A DNA stretch of 64,000 nucleotides, taken from positions 45,001 to 109,000 of the forward strand of contig JAANYP010000148.1 in NCBI GenBank assembly GCA_020465985.1. The letters run 5' to 3'. Source of the stretch: Centrapalus pauciflorus. Lineage: Eukaryota > Streptophyta > Magnoliopsida > Asterales > Asteraceae. The notes beneath the pieces are model-generated. The model did no database searches. It was not told where the DNA came from and was given only the letters and a program-made list of their open reading frames with translations. Within the stretch, counting starts at the first letter, position 1, and each line of letters starts with the position of its first letter. Positions 55,301 through 64,000 of this stretch are shown here, in pieces. The translations under genes and the position numbers were made by a program.

Positions 55301-56447
55301 TCTTACACAATCTCAAGAATATCCAAGGCGATAATGAATTCCAGTTCATTGATATCCAAACCAGATTACTAACACTAAACAATGGAATGTCCAATGTGAA
55401 TCATATCTCCTTTCAAAACAATGCTAATCCTGTAAAAATATTGGCCTATGCAAATTGCATTCCATTCTACTAGACTGATGATGATACTCAGCAAATGCAG
55501 GTCATGATATTACGCTGCCTGCCTAAATTGCTTAAGAAACCTAAATCACAAATGCAAAGAGGGAAGCAACAAACTGCCTAAAAGCACAACTTAAGCAGTC
55601 ATAGGCAATTGCTAAGGTGAGAAATATTAGATTCCAACATCAAAAGCATCTACTGTATAAAAAACAAATGCATCCATGAAAGAAAACGACAAAACAAACC
55701 TTGAAGGCATCAGTTTTGCCTTTAGTAATCTGGTTTTTAGCAATGCAGCTAGTTAAAACCTCCCTTGTGAATTCGTCGGGATTCTTTCCATCGTCTATCA
55801 AACTACAAATTCATTAAACCACATAACACAATCAGAATTTGAGTAATCAAACTACGAACCTAAAGATTGCATTCAATGCCAAATTAATTTACTTTAGGAC
55901 TTCCATCGGAACCTGAATCTTGCAATTCTCCGACAACTTAGTCATGTTCTCCATCTCCATAACAAGTGCGTTTCTGCAGTAAGACAATAAGATGTAATAA
56001 AGAAAGAATCAAAGAATTAGGATGTTAGTAAATTTATTTTCGACAATCAGTCTGTAAGTTCCTTACACGAGCATCGAAACATAGTTATATCAATCATCAA
56101 AACACATATTCAGCAATGAGACATCAAAATCCTATAATCTGTTTCTTTATGAAAAATTTATCCTACGAATAAATAGAAACAGAGTGAGAATCGAGAAATT
56201 ACAGGCGCTGGAGGAGGGGGAGTTGGGAAGAAACGTTATAGGAAGAGACGGTGAGGTAGAGCTGATGAATGATTCCGAGCGTTCTCTGAATCGAGTTAAT
56301 GACGTGGTTTAGGTTTTGCTTTGAATCATCAGCCGAGGAGGTGGTTGCGGTGACTGTTGATTCGACTGGCGAAGCATCGTTATTTTGGGTGTTAATCGCC
56401 CCATTACCGCCGGCTGTTGCTGCTCCGGTAGTCTCTAAGGATTCCAT
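52312..56447 (-). CDS. MED10: Mediator complex subunit 10, 5 exons
   Basis: Exons in transcript order: 56447-56203, 55973-55893, 55802-55700, 53623-53534 and 52383-52312. All introns are GT-AG and the phases join without a break into 591 nt, 196 residues plus stop. The Med10 domain runs from about residue 42 (QNLNHVINSIQRTLG) through LYLTVSSYNVSSQLPLLQRL, VPMEVLNLIDDGKNPDEFTR and QITKGKTDAF to LEQAFPDDIEAYREIR. The tail is SILPNGDVKVKPEM. MED10 is part of the Mediator middle module, which links transcription factors to RNA polymerase II in the nucleus. The first ATG is at 56447; upstream in-frame codons start only from GTG. The N-terminal 40 residues are low-complexity Ala/Thr/Ser. Intron 3 (53624-55699) is enlarged to 2.1 kb and intron 4 is 1.15 kb. 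A hAT element lies 333 bp upstream of the ATG. The reading frame is intact. Confidence 0.95.
52801..52835. mobile_element. Stowaway-type MITE end fragment
   Basis: TTCCCTCCGTCCTGAAAAAT inside MED10 intron 4 resembles the Stowaway (Tc1/mariner) terminus CTCCCTCCGTCCC. No matching right end was found, so it is a fragment or a chance match. Confidence 0.3.
53687..53720. repeat. (CG)n-(CA)n tract in MED10 intron 3
   Basis: GTGCGCGCGCGC directly joined to a CA run and then TATATA. Alternating purine-pyrimidine sequence of this type can adopt Z-DNA. It starts 64 bases upstream of exon 4 in the MED10 orientation. Confidence 0.85.
55090..55473 (+). other. 127-codon open frame in MED10 intron 3, antisense
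   Basis: An ATG-started open frame opposite to MED10. Its composition is not low-complexity (...LHLEKYETYICYTESSL..., ...KLLLLESVLHNLKNIQ...), but I recognise no family. Upstream at 54960-55080 are many GCTGATG repeats and a GGGGCTGCGCCCCT hairpin, so it may belong to an inserted, degenerate mobile element. Real expression is unproven. Confidence 0.2.
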
Positions 56448-56780
56448 CTCCTGTAACTCTGTTGCAGGTTCAAACACAATCGAACTATGGATGGAGATAC
56501 GTTCGCGGATAATCGCAATTTGTAGCAGAGAGACGCGTAAAAGGATGGATGTTTAAACAACAGTTTATTGATACACGTAGGGTAGATATATCAAAAATAT
56601 CTACATTAAACGAATATAACATACAAATATTATTGAAATAGTTTTCATGGTTTATCTAAAATTATAAAAACCGTCTTTCAATTTTTTAAATTGTATAAAT
56701 AGTAATACTTAACGATGGTAATGAAAATTTGGACCAAAAAAATCAGCCCAATTCAAAATACCTGAAAACAGACCCAGATC
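56448..56780 (-). promoter_or_regulatory. MED10 upstream region
   Basis: The only host DNA left between the MED10 start codon and the hAT insertion at 56781. I see no clear TATA box close to the start, in keeping with a housekeeping gene. The leader and core promoter must lie here, or the transposon supplies part of them. Confidence 0.35.
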
Positions 56781-57002
56781 CAGGGCCGTTCCTAAATTTT
56801 TTGGGGCCCGGGGCAAGAAATTAAAATGGGCCCTCAAAACGTATATTCTCAAAATAAGCAAAGTTCGAAAAAAATTTTACAATTATATAATCTTAACTTT
56901 GTAGCATTGTTGTTAATCTCAAATCTTCAAAAACTTCTAAACCTTAGCAAAGAAAAATAACTAATCAACTACAACTAATTCTTAATAATTATCAATTAGC
57001 AA

Positions 57003-57035
57003 CTAGTTGAATACTCGTGCGTTGCTCGGGTGAGT
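57003..57035 (-). mobile_element. Helitron-like 3-prime terminus
   Basis: The minus strand reads a hairpin-capable CCCGAGCAACGCACGAG, then TATTCAACTAG and T, the pattern of a dicot Helitron 3-prime end. A similar terminus on the same strand occurs at 8203-8225 in the CACTA element. The 5-prime end is not resolved; CACGTGGC-type sequence near 59850 could be close to it. Confidence 0.35.
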
Positions 57036-58426
57036 TATTTCAAAATTGATACTTTTTTAATTAAACAATTACACAAAAACAATTTGCTTTTGAAAGACTA
57101 TACATATATACTCTTATATATTGTTTGTTGAAAAAAACTAACTTTATCATAAAAATAACTACATGTAATTACATTTGAGGTTTGTTTGTTTAAAATTTTA
57201 TAATTTCCATTATTGTCAGTTTTATTGGTATAAAAGATTATAAGTTTTCTATTTTAACTTTTTTTTTTAAATAATTAATGTTGGAAAATATAAAGATATT
57301 GTTAAGATGGATTTATTTTTTATATATTCTAATAAAAATGCATTATAATCACACACATATTTTGGTTGTCTGTTCATTTTACTTACATTCTAGTAATAGT
57401 TTTAATACAACATCAAATATATTCCATATTGTACTTGCTATATCTAAACTTAGTTTCATCTATCGTAAATATTAGCGTTAATATTGAAAAAAAATCATTA
57501 TATTTTCATGTTATATAATTTTGGTCTCTCAGTATTTTTTTTTATCATTTTAATCATTACATTATATTTTATTGAAACTGTTATATTTTGTTCGGTAAAA
57601 ATCAACATATCGTTATGATATCTCCTTTCTATCATGTTTAAAATTAAGAATATACATCAAACTAATTTAAAACATAAAAAACATGCAATTCAAATACAAG
57701 AAAGACACTTATTACATGAACAAAATTATGTAACTTGTATTACTCAACTACTCGTATATCATGTTTTTAGTTTCAATTTAATTTTCTTTAAAGGTTTGCC
57801 AAGTTGTTGACATTGCTATTTTGTTAAATGTTTTTCTCAAGTATTTTTCATCATTTTAAATCATTGTTTGTGCCCAATCAAGAATTCATAATTATCTTGG
57901 AGTGTTTGTTGACCATTTGTGTGTCTAGATCGCCATTTATTTATTTGATTTTGCTGCTTAAATTAGATAAAAGACAGAATGTTTAAGTCTTTGTGTTGTG
58001 CGCGAATTACATATGTGTATGTTAGTTCCTGTTTTTGTCGAGAATGTTTAAGCCCAATTGGCATTCGATTTCTATGTGGTTTGTTGATTTAAATGCAAGT
58101 ATTAATTGTCATTAATTCTTGCATTTCTACTGCTGGAATATAAGATCAAAACCGAAAATAAGTGCAGTATTAGTGTGATGTCCAGGTGTGTTTAGCTTAA
58201 AATTTGTACGTAAAAATGGGCAAGAAGGTCAAATGGCCTTCGGCCTTGGCAACTTAATTAGCAAGGATGTTTATTGATTAATGTTATGTATCAATCGCCA
58301 TTTATCTTACCTTATGTTGCTGCCGAAAAAGTTAAAAACAGAATATATGAGTTGTGAGTGTGTGTAGTGTGCAATTATGTGTTTAAACCTGTGTGTTTGC
58401 ATGTTAATGTCAGGCTCTAAGACTTA

Positions 58427-58706
58427 GGGGGCGTTTGGTTCGCGGATTTCCTGGGATTCCCTAGGATTTGCATTTAAAATCCTGTGTTTGGTTCGCAGAT
58501 TTCAGTAAGGATTTGAAATCCCAGGATTTCTGAAATCCCTCCCTTCTTTGTTATTTAAAAACCCAGCCTCCCCCTAGGATTTTAAAACTCAGTTACATTG
58601 CATTTTTCAGATTAACAAATTTTTCCTAAAAGATAATGTAGATTCTTTGACAAAAACCTGACAAATGCAAATCCCAAGGAAAAAAATCTGCGAACCAAAC
58701 GTCCCC
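58427..58706. mobile_element. Tourist-like MITE copy 2
   Basis: The ends GGGGGCGTTTGGTTCGCGGA and, inverted, GGGGACGTTTGGTTCGCAGA form a terminal inverted repeat, flanked by TTA on both sides (58424-58426 and 58707-58709). It is 280 bp. Its relative at 34206-34519 is more diverged at its ends, so this copy is probably younger. Confidence 0.85.
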
Positions 58707-59064
58707 TTAAATAGTCTCGGAGTGTTGTGTGTGTCTCGTAACCTCTGTGTGTGTTCATTGAATTGATACAGAAATAAAGTAAGAAACAACAGCAACATAA
58801 GTATCGAACATATATATGCTATGTGTATTATAGTATATATGTACATCATTTTCAAAATATTGAAAGAATATTAAAGAAAATACTGGCAATTTTTTTCTGC
58901 AGGTGCAGGAGTTGAAAACGTCTTCAACTCTTCATCTAGTTGATTAGCATACGTGAAGTTCATTTTGAAACGATATAGTTTATTCACGCAGCCACTGCTG
59001 GTGCAATTTTTTTTTTTATTAATATTGATTATGCCTACTGACTCTGAGTGAGTATGTATGTATA

Positions 59065-59074
<10 letters not shown>

Positions 59075-59150
<76 letters not shown>
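59075..59150. repeat. (TA)n microsatellite
   Basis: A TA run inside the large hAT element with no inverted-end element attached. Confidence 0.9.
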
Positions 59151-59154
<4 letters not shown>

Positions 59155-59392
59155 TACGTAACTTCAATAAAGCATGTTTTATCTCATATTTGGTTAAATT
59201 TAACCCGTTATATAAACATCTAATAATTATCAGGTTTCAAATTATATAAAGAACTGATAACTTGATAAATATGCAGCTGAGATTATTTATTATTCAAGTT
59301 TGAATCTTTTTTTCTATATATTCAGTTATGATATTATCCAGTGTTTTTCTGCATATCTTAATATTTCAGTTATACTATAGCCTATTAAATTT

Positions 59393-59560
59393 GATTTCTT
59401 ATTTTTATTTAATTTGATAAATCAGATTGCATCTATTTCCAGCAGTGCAAATTCGAATTTTTCTAGCGGAATAAAATCTGATTTGTTATTTTTATTTAAC
59501 TTGATAAATTAGATTGTAACTATTTCCAACAGTGAAAATTTAAAATTTTATTGTCATTTT
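59393..59560. repeat. Imperfect direct repeat of about 90 bp
   Basis: The phrase TGATTTCTTATTTTTATTTAATTTGATAAATC...ATTTCCAGCAGTG recurs once, diverged, after about 85-90 bases, within the large hAT element. Confidence 0.55.
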
Positions 59561-59669
59561 TTATTTCTTTCCGGAAAATCTACATAATTTAATTACAGAA
59601 ACATTAAAATATATAGAAAAATATGGATAATTATGTAGAATCTCATCGAGCTAAAATAGAGGGGGAATC

Positions 59670-59845
59670 CCATTATTTTTGGAATTTTAACCAATTATAT
59701 TGCATCAAATCAGTAGCCTAAATATTCTGAATTTTAACCAATTATATTGCGCCAAATCAGCAACCTTAATTTTCTGAATTTTAACCAATCATATTGTGTC
59801 AAATCAGCCTTAAAAATAGGAATTTCTACCAATAATACTGTGCCA
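59670..59845. repeat. Short tandem array, about 50-bp unit
   Basis: Three to four diverged units of GAATTTTAACCAATTATATTG followed by a CAAATCAG phrase. The last unit changes to CCAATAATACTGTGCCACGTG. The array is inside the large hAT element. Confidence 0.65.
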
Positions 59846-60836
59846 CGTGAGCATTTTTCTCACTGCTCCGTCGGCAATATATATATATAATTAGTGATTA
59901 GAAAGTAATTAATTGATTAAACAACTTACAACTAGTTCTTAACAATTATTAATTAGTAATTAGTGATTAGTGATTAGAAAAATAATTAAACAACTACAAC
60001 AAGTTCTTAGCAATTAGTAAGTAACAATCAGCAATTAGCAATACAATTACACAATTAATAAAATGTTAAAAGAGCGAAAACACCTTTAGTTGGCACTTGA
60101 ACTTGGGGCTACGATTTACTGCTTCTGTCAACAATCCTTCCTTTCGCGGTTTCGCCCTTTCTGCCTTTCGCCCGAGATGGACACAAAACATAGTGCATAA
60201 CAACTGTTTTCAGGAGATGGATTAGGGAGATGAACAAAGCAAAACCGAACAATAGGACGGTCGAACACAACAAAACCGAACAGATGAACAATGTTGCAAC
60301 GTTTTTCCTTTAGTAATCAGTAGTTCAATCCTAATTATCAAAGCCCTAATAATCAAAGCCGAAACGTGATTTCAGAATCTAGATGAACAATCGATGAAGA
60401 TTGAAGAACAAAAATAAAAGACGAAATTCAGATTCTTAATTGGGGAGATGTATAATCGTCAATCGACGGGGAACAATGAACAATCGACGAGGAACAATCA
60501 ATGGGGAGATTAATCGTTCATCTCCCTGATTTTACGTCAAACGAAAAGACATACTTACCTCGGAAACAAGCAATTTCATTGAGTACGCAACTTTTCATTA
60601 ACCCTTTCCGTTGATTTCGATTTTCAAAGGAGGCGGTTCTGCTTTCGATTTTCAATTTTCATCTCCCTGATTTTCGTCTTCTGCTACGCTTCAATCCTAC
60701 GTTTCATCCCTTTCCAAATATTCAGTCTCATGCTTGGGCTTTAGTTAGAATGTAAAAATAGTTTGGGCCCCTCTGGTAGAATGGGCCCTGGCGGTGGCCC
60801 AGGTGCACCAGGCCCAGGGCCGGCCCTGCCCAGATC

Positions 60837-62055
60837 AAAACGTTATTAACGAAGTTGTTCCAGTTTCGGTTTCCTTAATATCATTAATTTCGGATTCAGC
60901 CCACCGGTTTACGGTTAATAACCCGGCTAAAACCGAAATTTAAATTTTATTGTTATATTGTTATTATCAATATTTATTATTGTTAAGACTTAACTCTTAT
61001 AGTATATAAGATAAGATGTCTTTTAAATTCATTCATTTATTAAATCTCCAAAGTATCTTTCCTAAATTCAAACAAAAAACAAATCGGTCTCTTAAACCCT
61101 AAACCAAAAAACAATCGGTCTATTCATTCTCCTCTACTCGACTTCCTATTATTCGATTCAATGGATTCTTTCCTAAGTGTACGATTGTTCGATTCAGGAA
61201 AGTATGATTCAATCATTCATGCTGGTTGTTCAATTCAGATAGCTATGACTCATTTCATTCTCCTATTTTTTTTTTGTTGTAATTGAAACTGTCATGTGAA
61301 GATGAACAGTAAATTCATGTCATTGTTCGATGTTTGTTGCATTCAAATGTGTACCGGTTGTTCGACCATGGATAAAAACAAAATATGAGTTTGTACTTTT
61401 GCCTTTTTGTGTATTGGTTCATTCCTTTCTATGGTGAGTTATCTCTATAAAAGGCATGTAATTTCATTATACTGAACACGCCTTAACAATGATGTTGTTT
61501 AAACATCATATATTCTTAAGTGACATTTGATTCGGGTGATAGAATTCGATGGAATTGGAATTTAAACTTAGCTTGTTTACCATGTTTTATAAATGATGTA
61601 AATGGTTAAATTTTATGTATATTCTATCTAATTTCCTTGTTTATAGGAATTTGACATTTCTTCCAACTTATACATGAATAAAATTCCAAAATATACATAA
61701 ATTAGATTCCGACCTACATCTCTAACCAATACTAAAAATCATCTTTTACATTCACCATCAACCAATCAATTTTATGAATTTCATTCCGTGAACCAAACCA
61801 CATCGGGATTAAGTTGGAGACGAGACCAACGTGGGATAATGTAGGTTCACAAAAACCTTTATTAAATTATTAAAATCATAGTTATATATCTTCATATTGA
61901 TAAATAATCTACCCCTCCCTCTGGTCACATAAATTGGATAATATTACCTTGAACAAAATAACAAACATTTAAAAATACTCGGAATAAAGAAACAAAATTA
62001 ACAAAAACACCATCAAGAGAACATGTACGATCGATCTCGAGAATTCGAACTTGAT
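60837..62055. other. Intergenic, possible fold-back MITE
   Basis: 61540-61800 has weakly matching ends: TTTGATTCGGGTGATAGAAT and, inverted, TTTGGTTCACGGAATGAAAT. They suggest an old MITE. The part next to 62056 should hold the 3-prime untranslated region of the DUF538 gene. Confidence 0.35.
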
Positions 62056-62499
62056 TTACTTCGTTTGCTCTAGGTACTTTTTCTTTTCTTCATCGCTCAT
62101 GAATGCCGTTACCGGAAATGACCTTCCCACGCCAACCGGTATCTTGAAGTAAATTTTGGAACTTTTGGCATCTTCCATACTCATCTCGACGATCGGCACC
62201 CACATCAATAGTTGTTTGCTTTTAACACCCGTCATTTTCTTCATCTTACATTTTTCGATATAGGCAGTCACCTCGGTTGCATAGCTAACGCGCGTATTAG
62301 TGCCTTCGAAAAAATGCTCATATGGAGCCTTTTGCTTCATCCAAACGAAACCCGTCTCTCGAACCCTCCCACACTCTACGAGATCTTTGAGTGGCAGAAT
62401 TCCTCGTGGGAAACCAAGCTCGTCGAGAAGCTCGATGGAATGGCGATGGCATTCTTCAGCTCCATACACTATCTCGGCCCCCGCTCTCTCATCTGCCAT
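62056..62499 (-). CDS. DUF538 family protein, 147 aa
   Basis: A single-exon protein of the plant DUF538 family, which has no established biochemical role. It is the short, cytosolic-type member without a signal peptide. Conserved stretches are visible: IVYGAEECHRHSIELLDELG, GILPLKDLVECG, ETGFVWMKQK, VSYATEVTAY, MTGVKSKQLLMWVPIVEM, KIYFKIPVGVGRSFPVTAF and a Lys/Glu-rich C-terminus. The ATG at 62499 gives the normal family N-terminus, and a TATA box lies 80 bases upstream. The frame is intact. Members of the family are often stress-responsive; nothing here shows the regulation. Confidence 0.93.
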   Translation of the reverse strand: MADERAGAEIVYGAEECHRHSIELLDELGFPRGILPLKDLVECGRVRETGFVWMKQKAPYEHFFEGTNTRVSYATEVTAYIEKCKMKKMTGVKSKQLLMWVPIVEMSMEDAKSSKIYFKIPVGVGRSFPVTAFMSDEEKKKYLEQTK

Positions 62500-62578
62500 C
62501 GTTTTATAAATTTCTAGTGATCGAGTTCTTTTTTTTCGAATTTGTATGAATGGATCGTGACATAAAAATGTAATTGGA

Positions 62579-62585
62579 TTTTATA
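62579..62585 (-). promoter_or_regulatory. TATA box of DUF538 gene
   Basis: TATAAAA on the minus strand, 80 bases upstream of the start codon. It implies a leader of about 50 bases. Confidence 0.6.
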
Positions 62586-62589
62586 GACC

Positions 62590-64000
62590 AGAAGGTTTGG
62601 TGCCCAGGAGTTGGGTCTAAAATGGAGTTTGGTTGGAATGGTGGTTCACCTAATCAAGATACGGTTCGTGGGTGGTGACTGGTGAGCCACCTACATTTGT
62701 GTTTTCAAACTCATGGTGTTGGGTTTTGGGTTTGGGTTTCCATATTTAACTGAGACAAACATGTTGCGTAAATTCTACATTGTTTAGGGTCCATTTTGAT
62801 AATTCAATTATCCATCTTTATACAACAATAATTGTTGGCAGTTTATGACTTCGTAACATGGATATGTGAAACATAAACGTTTGAGATTTCAATAATATAA
62901 AAGGAAAATGATGTACCAATCCAACCTACTTTCCGTATATAACTATTCACTCACTTCGTCAAAAACATTTTTTTAGTTTTCTCCTCAACACGCACATGGA
63001 GAGATCAAAACAAGAGAAAGATTTAAGATTGTATCGTTTTTTCTTCGTTCTATGTGTCAAATCTTAATTGATATGTTATGATCCTTTGTCAACAAAGCTT
63101 GAAAATTAAGGCGATTTCATTCTCTTCATTTTTTCGTACCAAACACAACTTAAAGTCACTAAACATGAAAAAGCTCATGAATTCGTCATTTTACCTAATA
63201 ATAGGTTGATTGATAACATGACTCAAAAAATACTTTCAGTGTTGGGGTATGTAGAAGAATTAAATCCAAACCTAAACCGAAAACCAAACTGTTTGAACAT
63301 CGGTAGGTTTCGATTTGGATTTAAAAAAAAAATCGAACTTTTTTGTACAGTTTCGGTGAAGGCCTCCAAAAAAAGGGGAAAAAAAACCAAATTGAATGGT
63401 TTTATATTGCTTTAAAATTTACATTTTTTATTTTATAGTTTGGATATTAGATGTTAAGTGTTAACATGATGTTGAATGTTTGAAAATTGAAACATAATGG
63501 TTAAAGCTTTGAATTTGTATTGTATAACCAAAATCGAAGCAAAAACTAAAAAACTGAACCGTTTAAAACTGAACCACTTGGTTTTTGGATTTTAGAGACC
63601 GATATTTTGGCTTGAAGTTTGGTTTTTGCTTAAAAAACCGATCTAGCAAAATTGGGTCCATGCTCAACCCTATCCTAAATATTTCAAGTAAGTAATTCTA
63701 AAAAAACATTATCTCTAAAAATCATCAACTTAAAAATTCTCATGAACGGTCTAATTTTATCCTATTAGTTTGGTTCGATTTCGTTTGAGGAAGCATGTAA
63801 GAGATCAATTTTTTCTGTATATCTAAAAGTTCATTGAATCTGAACGATCCAAACACAAATGAACATTTCATCTTATTAGTTGTTTGACCTCATGATTTTG
63901 ATTTTTGGCTTGATTTCATTTGAAGAAACATACAAAGAAATCAATTTTCTTTGATTTCATTTGTGAATCTAAAAGTTTGATGATTTTGAACCAAACGCAT
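62590..64000. other. Intergenic, possible hAT-like remnant
   Basis: 63250-63670 carries AAACCGAAAACCAAAC and GGTTTTTGGATTTTAGAGACC phrases and ends GCTCAACCCTA, resembling a widespread plant hAT-type MITE (TAGGGTTGAGC end). The left end is not clear. No gene is seen to the end of the window. Confidence 0.35.

Larger units (their letters stand above)
56781..60828. mobile_element. 4.0-kb hAT-type element upstream of MED10
   Basis: It starts CAGGGCCGTTCC and ends GGGCCGGCCCTG, with a perfect 8-bp duplication CCCAGATC (56773-56780 and 60829-60836). It is 4048 bp without a transposase frame, so non-autonomous. The interior is a mosaic: a Helitron-like 3-prime terminus near 57003, a Tourist-like MITE (58427-58706), a (TA)n tract (about 59075-59150) and a short tandem array (59670-59840). 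The small element at 49507-49763 has the same ends. Confidence 0.88.

Noticed and set aside
56448..56477. MED10 start ten codons further upstream
   Set aside because: That start would be a GTG; the first ATG in frame is at 56447 and gives the normal family length.
62212..62517. Open frames on the plus strand opposite the DUF538 gene
   Set aside because: Antisense shadows of the DUF538 coding sequence.

Overview
This window is nuclear DNA of a flowering plant. It is AT-rich, its genes carry GT-AG introns, and transposon debris with (TA)n tracts fills most of the space. The best clue to lineage is a broken HD-Zip I gene at 50.0-50.7 kb. As I remember that family, its linker, zipper and Trp-Trp-Glu-Phe C-terminus most resemble the divergent sunflower HaHB4 type, so I infer Asteraceae. 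A short ACTCGGCGAGT-type motif near 47.0 kb would fit the lettuce tribe, but that is weak.

Only a few host genes are supported. (1) An intronless, secreted glyoxal/aldehyde oxidase (GLOX-like) lies on the minus strand at 18.8-20.4 kb, with all copper-radical residues intact. (2) A MIR166 hairpin lies on the minus strand at 39.9-40.1 kb and has no long reading frame. (3) A 5-exon MED10 gene, for a Mediator middle-module subunit, runs on the minus strand from 56.4 to 52.3 kb; I rebuilt its splicing by hand to a 196-residue protein. (4) A single-exon DUF538 gene lies on the minus strand at 62.1-62.5 kb. (5) The HD-Zip I copy at 50.0-50.7 kb has lost 17 bases in the recognition helix of the homeodomain. 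(6) A 39-codon reading frame with a signal-peptide-like start at 38.4 kb is a speculative secreted peptide. The genes share no pathway; this is ordinary plant gene spacing with expanded intergenic DNA.

The rest is mobile DNA, and many elements can be bounded by inverted ends plus target-site duplications. These are: nested PIF/Harbinger and hAT elements at 2.0-3.7 kb; a 3.7-kb CACTA element at 5.9-9.6 kb and a 985-bp relative at 36.1-37.1 kb; a LINE tail at 13.7-14.7 kb; a MULE-like element at 21.8-23.0 kb; a Helitron candidate at 28.8-29.5 kb; two Tourist-like MITEs; two SINE-like sequences; and hAT elements at 43.5, 47.6, 49.5 and 56.8-60.8 kb. The last of these sits about 330 bp upstream of the MED10 start codon.

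Two structures stand out. One is a set of inverted-repeat elements lying inside (TA)n microsatellites (16.5-17.7, 43.4-44.0 and 44.5-46.8 kb); in the last cluster successive elements share TA tracts like beads on a string. The other is an almost identical head-to-tail triplication of a 762-bp unit (31.37-33.65 kb) whose first breakpoint falls at the apex of a fold-back MITE.
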